Shown here: piece by piece, positions 7,373 to 14,280 of the stretch
Layout of the letters: each line of letters begins with the position of its first letter
Numbering within the stretch: the stretch's first letter is position 1
NCBI GenBank assembly: GCA_964580865.1
Contig: CAZONM010000004.1
Span: 1-38,077 of the forward strand
Direction of reading: 5' to 3'
Length of the DNA: 38,077 nt
From: JACOUT01 sp964580865
GTDB taxonomy: Bacteria > Myxococcota > UBA727 > VGSZ01
Made by a program: the position numbers and the translations under genes
The notes under the pieces: generated by a model
Told to the model about the DNA's origin: nothing
Databases searched by the model: none
Seen by the model: only the letters and a program-made list of their open reading frames with translations

Positions 7373-7864
7373 GTGACCCTGCCGAAGCTCGTCGAAGCAG
7401 ATACACGGGCCGACCGCGTGCGGCACGCACTGGCGGAGCGCACCGAGCTGCTCTGGCCCGAGGGCAAGCTGCACGTCTCGTGTGTGCCGCTCTCGGTGCC
7501 GCTCGCCCACGCGCTGAAGCGCGCGGCCCAGGCCGGACACGTGGTGCGCGGCCTCGAGGCCGCGGAGCGCACGCTGGCCGCCGAGGAGCGCGGTCAGCGC
7601 ATGGCCGATGAGCAACGCGCGGCGCCGCGCGGCGTGCGCGTCTCGCGCCTGTTGCTCATCACCAACGACGGGGCCGAGCGCTTCTACCGCGGCGTCGAGG
7701 CGCTGCTCCGGCGCCACGGCGAGCGCGCGCTGGCGCTGCGCGTCGAGGCGAGCGCCGAGGAGCTGGGCGCGATGTTGTTCGGTCCCGCGGGTCGCGCGCG
7801 GCTGCTCTTGCTCGAGCACAAGGACGCGGTCGCCGCGGCGTTGCTGGCGCTGGCGGCGGAGTAG
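7373..7864 (+). CDS. Conserved-looking protein of unknown function
   Basis: The 163-residue product begins at GTG 7373; an in-frame GTG at 7364 would add three residues. No membrane segment or signal peptide. The N-terminal half is helical and basic (LAERTELLWPEGKLHVSCVP, then an Ala-rich helix). A linker leads to an alpha/beta-looking C-terminal half with hydrophobic strands (VSRLLLITNDGAERF, RALALRVEAS, RARLLLLEH) that could be a small Rossmann- or receiver-like sheet. I do not recognise the family. Codon use is typical of the window. It is divergent from the flavoprotein gene and convergent, 8 nt away, with the operon at 7873-11914. Confidence 0.6.
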   Translation: MTLPKLVEADTRADRVRHALAERTELLWPEGKLHVSCVPLSVPLAHALKRAAQAGHVVRGLEAAERTLAAEERGQRMADEQRAAPRGVRVSRLLLITNDGAERFYRGVEALLRRHGERALALRVEASAEELGAMLFGPAGRARLLLLEHKDAVAAALLALAAE

Positions 7865-7872
7865 CGCCAACC

Positions 7873-8130
7873 TCACCCCCCCGCGCCCTCCGCCCCCGAC
7901 GCGGACCGAAAGAACGGCACCCGCTCCCGCACGCGCGCAATCGCGCGCCGCGGCACCTGCTTGAGCTCGTCGCCCACCAGCTTGGCGGTGGCGCGCACGT
8001 CGGCGAAGCTGACCTCGATCTCGATGGGCATGAACTCCTTCACCATGCCGGTCATCTCGATCTTGCCGTCTTTCAGCGAGATGCGGGTCAGGCGCACGTC
8101 GGCGGTGAGGAACTTGCTGATGATCTTCAC
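7873..8130 (-). CDS. Small protein at the end of the CrtO-like/SRPBCC operon
   Basis: 85 residues from a GTG start, with GAGGG upstream. The first 60 residues look like a compact beta-rich domain with alternating hydrophobics (VRLTRISLKDGKIEMTGMV, MPIEIEVSFADV), followed by a basic helical tail (QVPRRAIARVRERVPFF). There is no signal peptide. It lies 24 nt downstream of the SRPBCC gene and is the last gene of the operon, so it probably serves the same pathway, perhaps as a partner of the lipid-binding protein. Family not recognised. Confidence 0.65.
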   Translation of the reverse strand: MKIISKFLTADVRLTRISLKDGKIEMTGMVKEFMPIEIEVSFADVRATAKLVGDELKQVPRRAIARVRERVPFFRSASGAEGAGG

Positions 8131-8154
8131 GGGGTGACCCTCACGGCATCGCCG

Positions 8155-8685
8155 TCAGACCGGCGGCCCTTCCAGCGACGTGAGCGAGATGTCGACGCCG
8201 ATGTCGAGCGCGGCGCGCAGGCGCTCGGCGAACTCCTCCATCAAGGGCGGCGCCTTGGTCTTCAAGATCGACTGATAGATGCGCTTGAGGCGCCCGAACG
8301 CGTCCACCTCGGCGGCGTACTTCACCAGCACGCCCACGCCGTTCACGGGCTCGAGCTCGAGGTGGATGGTGATCTTGCCCTTGGCGTCCTTCTCGAGGCC
8401 CTCGGGGCCGTTCTTGTTGATCTGCGTGTGGATAGTCTCGCCGAGGAAGCTCCAGCCCTCGGCGGTGATGCGCCACGGCTCGAGGTGCACCACCTGCAGC
8501 ATCACCTTGCTGGTCACGGAGATGACGCCGAGCTGCACGCCCATGGTGGCCCAGATCTCGTCGCCCTTGAACTCGATGGACTTGAGCGTGGGGATGAGCG
8601 TGGCCACCTCGTCGAAGCGGTTGAACAACGCCCAGGCGTCTTCGAGCCCGCATGCCACCAGCACTTCACCGCTCGTCGCCAACAT
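8155..8685 (-). CDS. SRPBCC (START/CoxG-like) ligand-binding protein
   Basis: The 176-residue product has the pattern of the SRPBCC superfamily: an N-terminal strand (EVLVACGLEDAWALFNRFDEVATLIPTL, resembling the 'pVe.VWdll.Dpe.....P' opening of CoxG and polyketide-cyclase-like proteins), several amphipathic strands (KSIEFKGDEIWATMGVQLG, WRITAEGWSFLG, KITIHLELEPV), and a long C-terminal helix (APPLMEEFAERLRAAL). These proteins hold hydrophobic ligands such as lipids, polyketides or quinones in a deep cavity. The start ATG shares one base with the stop of the upstream flavoprotein (TGATG), so the two are translationally coupled. It plausibly carries or presents the hydrophobic substrate of the two flavoenzymes upstream; that role is inferred from context only. 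Confidence 0.7.
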   Translation of the reverse strand: MLATSGEVLVACGLEDAWALFNRFDEVATLIPTLKSIEFKGDEIWATMGVQLGVISVTSKVMLQVVHLEPWRITAEGWSFLGETIHTQINKNGPEGLEKDAKGKITIHLELEPVNGVGVLVKYAAEVDAFGRLKRIYQSILKTKAPPLMEEFAERLRAALDIGVDISLTSLEGPPV

Positions 8686-10274
8686 CAGGACCACCAGGGG
8701 TGGATGCGCAGGTCTTCCGCCACGGCCTCGGCGGCGATGGCGCCGCACGCCCCCAGGATACCGCCCCCGGGGTGCTGGCTCGCGCCCGCCAGGTACAGGC
8801 CCCTCACGGGGGTGCGGAAGTCCGACAATTCCGGCAGCGGCCGGAAGGCGTCGAGCTGGTCTTGGCTCATGCGCCCGCCGAACACACCGCCCTCGCGCAT
8901 GTTGGCGAACTTGCGCGGGATGTCGCGTGGCGACAGCGTGCGCACGGCGAGGATGTTGTCGCCGCCCATGTTGGGCGCCACCTCGCGCCACGCCTCGAGG
9001 CAGCGCTCGGCGAACGAGGCCGCGCGCTGGTCCCACGCGTCGGCGCCGCCGTCGGCCAGGTGGTAGGGCGCGATGGCCCAGCAGAACGCCGTGTGGCGCC
9101 CGGCCGGCGCTTGCGTGTGATCGAAGAGCGTGGGGCAGCAGGCGAACATGCGCGGGCGCTCGGGCACGCGGCCCAGGCGCACGTCGGCGAACGTCTCGTG
9201 GAGGTCGGCCACGCCCTCGACGCCGATGATCACCTTGAACGCGCGATCGAGATCGGGCTCGAGGGCGGCGCCGCGGTAGCGCGGAGGTTCCTTGAGCGCG
9301 AGGTGCACGCCGAAGAGCGAGAACTCGTCGGGCTTGTGGCTCGCCACCGTGGTGCGAAACGCCGCCGGCAGGTGCTTCTCGCCGATGAGCTCCAAGAAGG
9401 TGGCCTCGATGTCGATGGCCGACACCACGGCCTTGGTGGCCTTGACGCGCTCGCCGGTCTCGAGCACCACGCCCACCGCGCGGCCGTTGTCGACGACGAT
9501 CTCGCTCACGCGCAGCGTGCCGCGCAGCTTGCCCTTGGCCGACAAGAGCGCGCGCCACAGCGCATGCGCCAGGTGGTGCGAGCCGCCCTTGGCGAGGTGC
9601 GACTGCTCGATGCCCGTCACCACCAGCGGCACCATCATGCCAAGGCCGGCCGCATCAAACACCACGCCGCGCGGCACCAAGAGCTGAAACAGGAGCGCGG
9701 CGCGCGTGGCCTCGTCGGTGAAGGCGTCGCGCGCCACGTCGAGGGGCGTGGCGCGCAGCATACGCAAGAAGCCCCTGCCCTGCTCGGTCTCCTCGAGCGC
9801 TAGCGCCTGCTCCGAGGGCTTGGGCGGCGGCGCGTAGAGCGCGGGCATGATGAGCGTGCGGAAGTACTCGTCGTAGCCCTCGGCCATCTCGCGCCACGCG
9901 GCAGCGTCCTTGTGGCTGCGCCGCTCGATGGCGCGGCACGTGGCCTCGACGGTGTCGTACTGCAAGAAGGGCCGGCCCTCTTTCAGCGCCAGGCCGAGCT
10001 GCACCTCGGGGCGCACGTACTCCATGCCCCAGCGCGACAGCTCCAGGTCCTTCATGGCCGGCATGATCTCGACAGCGTCGTGAAAGACCGAGGCGAGGTT
10101 GTGCAGGTGACCGGGGATGGTGGTCTCTTCGGTGCACAGGCCGCCGCCGGCCTCGAGGCGCGCCTCGAACACGCACACCGACAGGCCCGCGCGCTGAAGG
10201 TAGTTGGCGCAGATGAGCCCGTTGTGCCCCGCGCCGATGATGACCACGTCATAGCTCGACTCGACGTGGCTCAT
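8685..10274 (-). CDS. CrtO/PYROXD2-type FAD-dependent oxidoreductase, paralogue 2
   Basis: The 529-residue protein opens with a Rossmann FAD motif (VVIIGAGHNGL, G14-G19) and GGGLCTEE at 43-50. It ends with the typical second FAD segment (GLYLAGASQHPGGGILGACG). The overall order matches cyanobacterial CrtO ketolases and human PYROXD2-like proteins: GAGHNGL near the N-terminus, a mid-protein GG-rich motif, APAGRHT, an Asn-rich segment before the C-terminus, then LTGAGTHPGG-like. In CrtO the mid motif is KGGTGAL; here it is KGGSHHLAH (229-237), shared with the upstream paralogue. The substrate is unknown: carotenoid, sterol-like or another long isoprenoid or lipid. The start ATG overlaps the upstream stop (ATGA) and its stop overlaps the SRPBCC start. 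Confidence 0.8.
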   Translation of the reverse strand: MSHVESSYDVVIIGAGHNGLICANYLQRAGLSVCVFEARLEAGGGLCTEETTIPGHLHNLASVFHDAVEIMPAMKDLELSRWGMEYVRPEVQLGLALKEGRPFLQYDTVEATCRAIERRSHKDAAAWREMAEGYDEYFRTLIMPALYAPPPKPSEQALALEETEQGRGFLRMLRATPLDVARDAFTDEATRAALLFQLLVPRGVVFDAAGLGMMVPLVVTGIEQSHLAKGGSHHLAHALWRALLSAKGKLRGTLRVSEIVVDNGRAVGVVLETGERVKATKAVVSAIDIEATFLELIGEKHLPAAFRTTVASHKPDEFSLFGVHLALKEPPRYRGAALEPDLDRAFKVIIGVEGVADLHETFADVRLGRVPERPRMFACCPTLFDHTQAPAGRHTAFCWAIAPYHLADGGADAWDQRAASFAERCLEAWREVAPNMGGDNILAVRTLSPRDIPRKFANMREGGVFGGRMSQDQLDAFRPLPELSDFRTPVRGLYLAGASQHPGGGILGACGAIAAEAVAEDLRIHPWWS

Positions 10275-11914
10275 ACCCTGAACCCCATCGAGCGCATGCG
10301 CGCGCGCCACTGGTCGCGCACCGGCTCCCAGAACTTGTTGCCCACCAAGCTGCTCTTGAGGTGCAGGTCCTCGACGAGGAGCTGGAAGCAGTTGTAGCCG
10401 GGCCCGGCGGTGATGCCGCCGTGCGGGTGGCACGACGAGCCGCCCACGTAGAGGCCGGCGACGGGCGTGCGCATGGTGCCCACGTCCTTGAACGGCCGCC
10501 GGTAGATGGCCTGCTTCTGCAAGACGGCCGCGCAGTGAAAGCCGCCGCGGCGCATGTTGATGAGCTTGCGCGACGTGTCGAACGGCGAGTAGGCGTAGCT
10601 GCCGAGGATCTTGTCGCCGGTGATGTTGGGCGCGTACTCGCGCCACGCGGCGATGCAGCGCTCGGCGTACTCGTGCTTGAGCTGGTCCCACGCCGACGGG
10701 TCCTTGCCGTCGGGCTCGAAGGGCACGAACTGCCACAACAGCGCCGTGTGCTTGCCGGGCGGCGCCTGCGACGGATCGAACAGCGTGTTCACGCCCACCT
10801 GCAGGCGCGGCACGCGCGGCAGCGCCTTGCGATCGATCTCCGCGTAGTGCTCGATCAGCTCCTCGGGCGTCTCGTAGCCGATGTTGACGTTGAAGGTGCG
10901 GTCGATGTCGGGGTTGCTCTTGGCCGCCGTGTAGCGAGGCGCCTCGTCGAGCGCCAGGTGCACGCCGAACAGCACGTCGCCGTGGCCGTACTCCACCGCG
11001 TCGACGCGCTCGGCCATACCCGCTGGAAGCTCGCGCTCCTCGAGCATGACGCGGAAGGTCTGGTGCGGGTCGACGGTGGAGACCACGGCCTTGCGCGCCG
11101 CGATCTTCTCGCCCGTGCTCAACACCACGCCGGTGGCGCGCCCGCCCTCCACCGTGATGCGCGCGACCTCGCAGTCCTCGCGCAGGTCGCCGCCGGCCTC
11201 GAGCAAGACCCCGCCGAGCAGGTGCGCCAGGTGGTGCGAGCCGCCGCGGCACAGCTGCCAATTGGTGATGTAGGCGAGGAAGGCGATGCCGAGGGGCGCG
11301 AGGCCGGGCTCGCGCACATCCCAGCCGCCCACCGCCATGTGGAAGAGCAGGAGCGCCTGCACGTGGGGGTTCTCGAAGCGCGAGCGCACGAGCTCGACGG
11401 CCGACATGCCGGTGACGCCCTGCTTGAACCACGAGTCGAGCTCACGCGCGAGGTAGGGCTCGGCGTCGGCGTCGTCGATGGGCGGCGAGTAGCCCGAGCC
11501 GAGCAGCTCCTCGACGTGGCTCATCATCTGCCCGCGCAGCTCGAGCCACGCCTCGGCGTCTTTCTTGGAGAAGCGCGCCAGCTCCTCGTACGAGCGCAGC
11601 TCGTCGGTGTAGAGCACCAACGCGCGCCCGTCTTTCATGGGCATGCCGGTGTTGGCCGGCGGGTGCAGGTAGATGGCGCCGCGCTTCTCGAGCTGAAAGT
11701 CGCCAAACGGCGGGAAGAACGGCATGGCGCCGTGGAAGTTCGAGTGCAGGTTGTGCTGGAAACCCGGGAGCGTCACCTCCTCGGTGCACAGGCCGCCGCC
11801 GAATTCGGCGCGGCGCTCGAGCACGAGCACGTCGACGCCCGCGTGGGCCAGGTAGGCCGCGAGCGTGAGCCCGTTGTGGCCTCCTCCGATGACGATGACG
11901 TCGACCGTGCGCAT
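10271..11914 (-). CDS. CrtO/PYROXD2-type FAD-dependent oxidoreductase, paralogue 1 (first gene of operon)
   Basis: 547 residues, starting at the ATG with a GGAAGG site just upstream. FAD motif VIVIGGGHNGL (G10-G15), then GGGLCTEE (39-46) identical to the paralogue downstream, a shared mid motif RGGSHHLAH (223-231), APPGKHTALLW, and a C-terminal GLYVGGSSCHPHGGITAGPG. The family includes amine-oxidase-fold desaturases and ketolases of carotenoids plus the poorly characterised PYROXD2 group. Two adjacent paralogues that differ in substrate-facing regions suggest sequential oxidations or an obligate heterodimer; both ideas are inference. It heads a four-gene operon and diverges from the PAQR-family gene across 232 bp, which should contain the promoters. 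Confidence 0.8.
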   Translation of the reverse strand: MRTVDVIVIGGGHNGLTLAAYLAHAGVDVLVLERRAEFGGGLCTEEVTLPGFQHNLHSNFHGAMPFFPPFGDFQLEKRGAIYLHPPANTGMPMKDGRALVLYTDELRSYEELARFSKKDAEAWLELRGQMMSHVEELLGSGYSPPIDDADAEPYLARELDSWFKQGVTGMSAVELVRSRFENPHVQALLLFHMAVGGWDVREPGLAPLGIAFLAYITNWQLCRGGSHHLAHLLGGVLLEAGGDLREDCEVARITVEGGRATGVVLSTGEKIAARKAVVSTVDPHQTFRVMLEERELPAGMAERVDAVEYGHGDVLFGVHLALDEAPRYTAAKSNPDIDRTFNVNIGYETPEELIEHYAEIDRKALPRVPRLQVGVNTLFDPSQAPPGKHTALLWQFVPFEPDGKDPSAWDQLKHEYAERCIAAWREYAPNITGDKILGSYAYSPFDTSRKLINMRRGGFHCAAVLQKQAIYRRPFKDVGTMRTPVAGLYVGGSSCHPHGGITAGPGYNCFQLLVEDLHLKSSLVGNKFWEPVRDQWRARMRSMGFRV

Positions 11915-12146
11915 GGACCTTCCGGGCTGCCTTCCCTGTGCGCGGCGTCCCCCTCGTGCCAACGCACGGCCACCGACGTGAGGGCCGCCGCATGCCACAG
12001 CGCCCTCGACGCGACCAGCGGGCACGAGGCGATCCGCCGTATCCCACATGTACGTCCGCGCGGGCCAACGCCCGGGTTGTGACCGCGGAGACAACCAAAG
12101 CGAGACAAGGCTGACGGTTATGACGCGCGCGTGACGGTCGGTTCGC

Positions 12147-12860
12147 ATGCTGTTCGTCATGCAGCCCGTCGATCACCCAACGCCTCCCGCCGCCTACGTC
12201 GGCGAGCACACGCTCGGCGAGGAGATCGCGCACGCCGTCACCCATGGCGTGGGCGCGCTGCTCTCGCTGGCCGGCTTGGTGGTGCTCGTGGTGGCGGCCG
12301 CCGCCCTGGGCAGCGCCGTGCACGTGGTGGGCTGCGCTGTGTTCGGCGCCACGCTGCTCCTGCTGTACCTCGCGTCGACCATCTACCACGCGATGCCCGC
12401 GCGCCTCGCGCGCGCCAAGCGCGTCCTGCAGCGCTGCGATCACGGCGCCATCTACCTGCTCATCGCGGGCACCTACACGCCGTTCACGCTGTTCACGCTG
12501 CCCGAGCCGTGGGGCATGCGCCTGTTCCTGCTCGTCTGGGCGCTCGCCGTGGTCGGCCTCTACGTCACCGTGCGCTCGCTCTTGAGCCCCGACACCACCA
12601 GCTCCATGCGGCGCTACGAGCGACTCTCGTTGGTGCTCTACCTCGCCATGGGCTGGGCCGTCTTGCTCGCCGCCAAGCCGCTCGTCGACAGCCTGCCCGC
12701 CTTCAGCTTCGCGCTCATGCTCGCCGGCGGCCTCGCGTACACGGGTGGCGTCGCGTTCTTCGTGCAGCAGAAGAAGTGGATGCACTCCGTGTGGCACGGC
12801 TTCGTCATGGCCGGCAGTGGCCTGCACTTCGCGGCCGTGTTCGCGACGCTCGGGCGCTGA
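12147..12860 (+). CDS. PAQR/hemolysin III family seven-TM membrane protein
   Basis: The 237-residue protein (or 233 from the second ATG at 12159; no clear ribosome site separates them) shows all PAQR hallmarks. These are GEEIAHAVTHGVG near residue 24, the zinc-binding set Ser77-x3-His81 (STIYH), Asp98 (CDHGAIYLLIAGTYTPF) and His213-x3-His217 (HSVWH), and His227 near the end. About seven hydrophobic helices span the rest. Bacterial members (YqfA/TrhA, Bacillus hemolysin III) affect membrane fluidity and lipid homeostasis; the hemolysin name is historical. It lies between two lipid/isoprenoid-type loci, which fits a membrane-lipid role. The convergent SDR gene ends 12 nt away. Confidence 0.88.
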   Translation: MLFVMQPVDHPTPPAAYVGEHTLGEEIAHAVTHGVGALLSLAGLVVLVVAAAALGSAVHVVGCAVFGATLLLLYLASTIYHAMPARLARAKRVLQRCDHGAIYLLIAGTYTPFTLFTLPEPWGMRLFLLVWALAVVGLYVTVRSLLSPDTTSSMRRYERLSLVLYLAMGWAVLLAAKPLVDSLPAFSFALMLAGGLAYTGGVAFFVQQKKWMHSVWHGFVMAGSGLHFAAVFATLGR

Positions 12861-12872
12861 CCCGGTGCACCG

Positions 12873-13880
12873 CTACGCGTACGCGACCGGCCGGTGCGCC
12901 GTGATCCACGCCGCCGTGTCGACGAGCGACTCGGTGAACGGCCGCGCGCGCCAGCCGAGCTCGGCGGCCGCGCGCGCGCTCGAGTACTCGACCTGATCGT
13001 CCACGTAGTCCTCGAGCATGTCGCGCGACAACAGGCGCGGCGCCTTGGTCGCCTTGTGCAGGAGCCAGTCGCCGGCCACCGCCAGCGAGAGGAGCGCCTT
13101 CGGCACCTCGACGCTCGGCGGCTTGGCGCCCGGCACCAGCTCCTTGAGCGCGCGCGCCAGCTCGATGGCGCGCTTGCGCGCGCCGCTCAGCACGTAGCGT
13201 CCGGCAGCGCCCGGTCGCTCCATGGCCGCCAGGTGCGCCGCGGCCACGTCGCGCGTGTCGACGTAGTTGGCGGCGATGGCCACGGTCACCGGGGCCTCGC
13301 CGAAGATCATCTGCGCGATGGGCAGCGTGATGGGCGTGTGGCGCGCGAAGCCGGGCCCGAGCAGGCACGTGGGATTCAGGCACACGAGCTCGACGCCGAT
13401 CTCGTCGGCGAGCTGCCGGGCGCGCCGCTCGGCCATGGTCTTGGCGCGGCCGTAGGCGTTCGTCGCCGCGTCGTTCCAGTCGCGCTCGTCGAGGGGGCGG
13501 TCTCGCAGGCGGCGCGTGCCCACCGCCACCGCGCTCGACGTGAGCACCACGCGGCGGATGCCCGCCTGCTTCGCCGCGCGCAGCGCGTGCTCGGCGCCCT
13601 GCACGGCGGGCCGGATGATCTCCTCGGGATCGTCGGTGACGAAGCGAAAGACCGCGGCGAGATGAAAGAGCGCGTCCATGCCGTGGGCGGCGCGAGCGAG
13701 CGCGGCGGCGTCGAGGATGTCGGCCTCCACCACCTCGACGCCGAGCTTGCGCAGCGGCCCCGACTTCTTCGGGTCGTCGCTGCCGCGGAGCGACGCCCGC
13801 ACGTGATGGCCGCGGGCCACGAGCAGCTCCGTGAGCGCGGTGCCGAGGTGGCCGGCCGCGCCGGTGACGAGGGCTTTCAT
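12873..13880 (-). CDS. Extended short-chain dehydrogenase/reductase (NAD-dependent epimerase / dihydroflavonol reductase-like)
   Basis: The 335-residue protein starts at the ATG giving MKALVTGAAGHLG; the nucleotide-binding TGxxGxxG is at 6-13. DILD at 54-57, LFHLAA at 71-76, the catalytic Ser in VVLTSSAVAVG (115/116) and YGRAK with Tyr143 and Lys147 complete the active site. The length and the late segment NYVDTRDVAAAHLAAME are typical of the DFR/3-beta-HSD-like branch of extended SDRs, which reduce ketones or oxidise alcohols on lipids, sterols, sugars or isoprenoids. A possible substrate is a product of the nearby CrtO-like operon, but no operon links them. It is transcribed towards the PAQR gene. 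Confidence 0.85.
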   Translation of the reverse strand: MKALVTGAAGHLGTALTELLVARGHHVRASLRGSDDPKKSGPLRKLGVEVVEADILDAAALARAAHGMDALFHLAAVFRFVTDDPEEIIRPAVQGAEHALRAAKQAGIRRVVLTSSAVAVGTRRLRDRPLDERDWNDAATNAYGRAKTMAERRARQLADEIGVELVCLNPTCLLGPGFARHTPITLPIAQMIFGEAPVTVAIAANYVDTRDVAAAHLAAMERPGAAGRYVLSGARKRAIELARALKELVPGAKPPSVEVPKALLSLAVAGDWLLHKATKAPRLLSRDMLEDYVDDQVEYSSARAAAELGWRARPFTESLVDTAAWITAHRPVAYA

Positions 13881-14280
13881 GGGCGCGACGCTGCCACCGA
13901 CGCCGGGACCCGGGTAGGGCGTGTCCCGGAGGTCCAGACGCCGAAGGCCCCCTCCCAGTGAGACCATGGGGCTACGACGCGCCGACCCCGAAACCGGGGG
14001 AGGCCCCAATGGGCACCACCGGGGCTCCCCCGATTCGAGGGAGCGATTTGGCGACGTCGCGCTCAGACTCGGCGGAGGCCTATCTGAGCTCAGGGACACG
14101 CCCAAGCACGCGGAGGCGTTCCGGGCGCTCCTCGAGGAAAGAGAGCTGGACGGCGACGTGCCGTCGCGTGAGGCGACTGCCGCAGCGGTAGCGGTCGATC
14201 GTCGCGCCGCGCGGGTGGGCGGTGGCGATGTGCGCAGCCTTGCACCCTCCATCTCCGGCGTGGGACCATCGCGTCTCGGC
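13881..14280. other. Divergent intergenic region with a strong hairpin
   Basis: 400 nt between the SDR start and the first lipoprotein of the large cluster. A strong stem can form between 13996-14007 (GGGGGAG-G-CCCC, one G bulged) and 14021-14031 (GGGGCTCCCCC), with an alternative smaller hairpin CCCCG-AAAC-CGGGG just upstream. No T-tract follows. A stretch around 14090-14210 reads in the plus direction as a plausible helical peptide (LSELRDTPKHAEAFRALLEE...) in the same frame as the following lipoprotein, but it has no start or ribosome site I can support, so it is left as a possible gene remnant. Confidence 0.4.

Noticed and set aside
12110..12140. GC palindrome ACGCGCGCGT as an operator near the PAQR start
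   Set aside because: Alternating CG runs are common by chance at this GC content, with no second copy or spacing that supports a site.
14070..14210. Possible small helical protein upstream of the first lipoprotein
   Set aside because: Third-position GC is coding-like, but there is no usable start or ribosome site and the frame simply continues into the lipoprotein signal.
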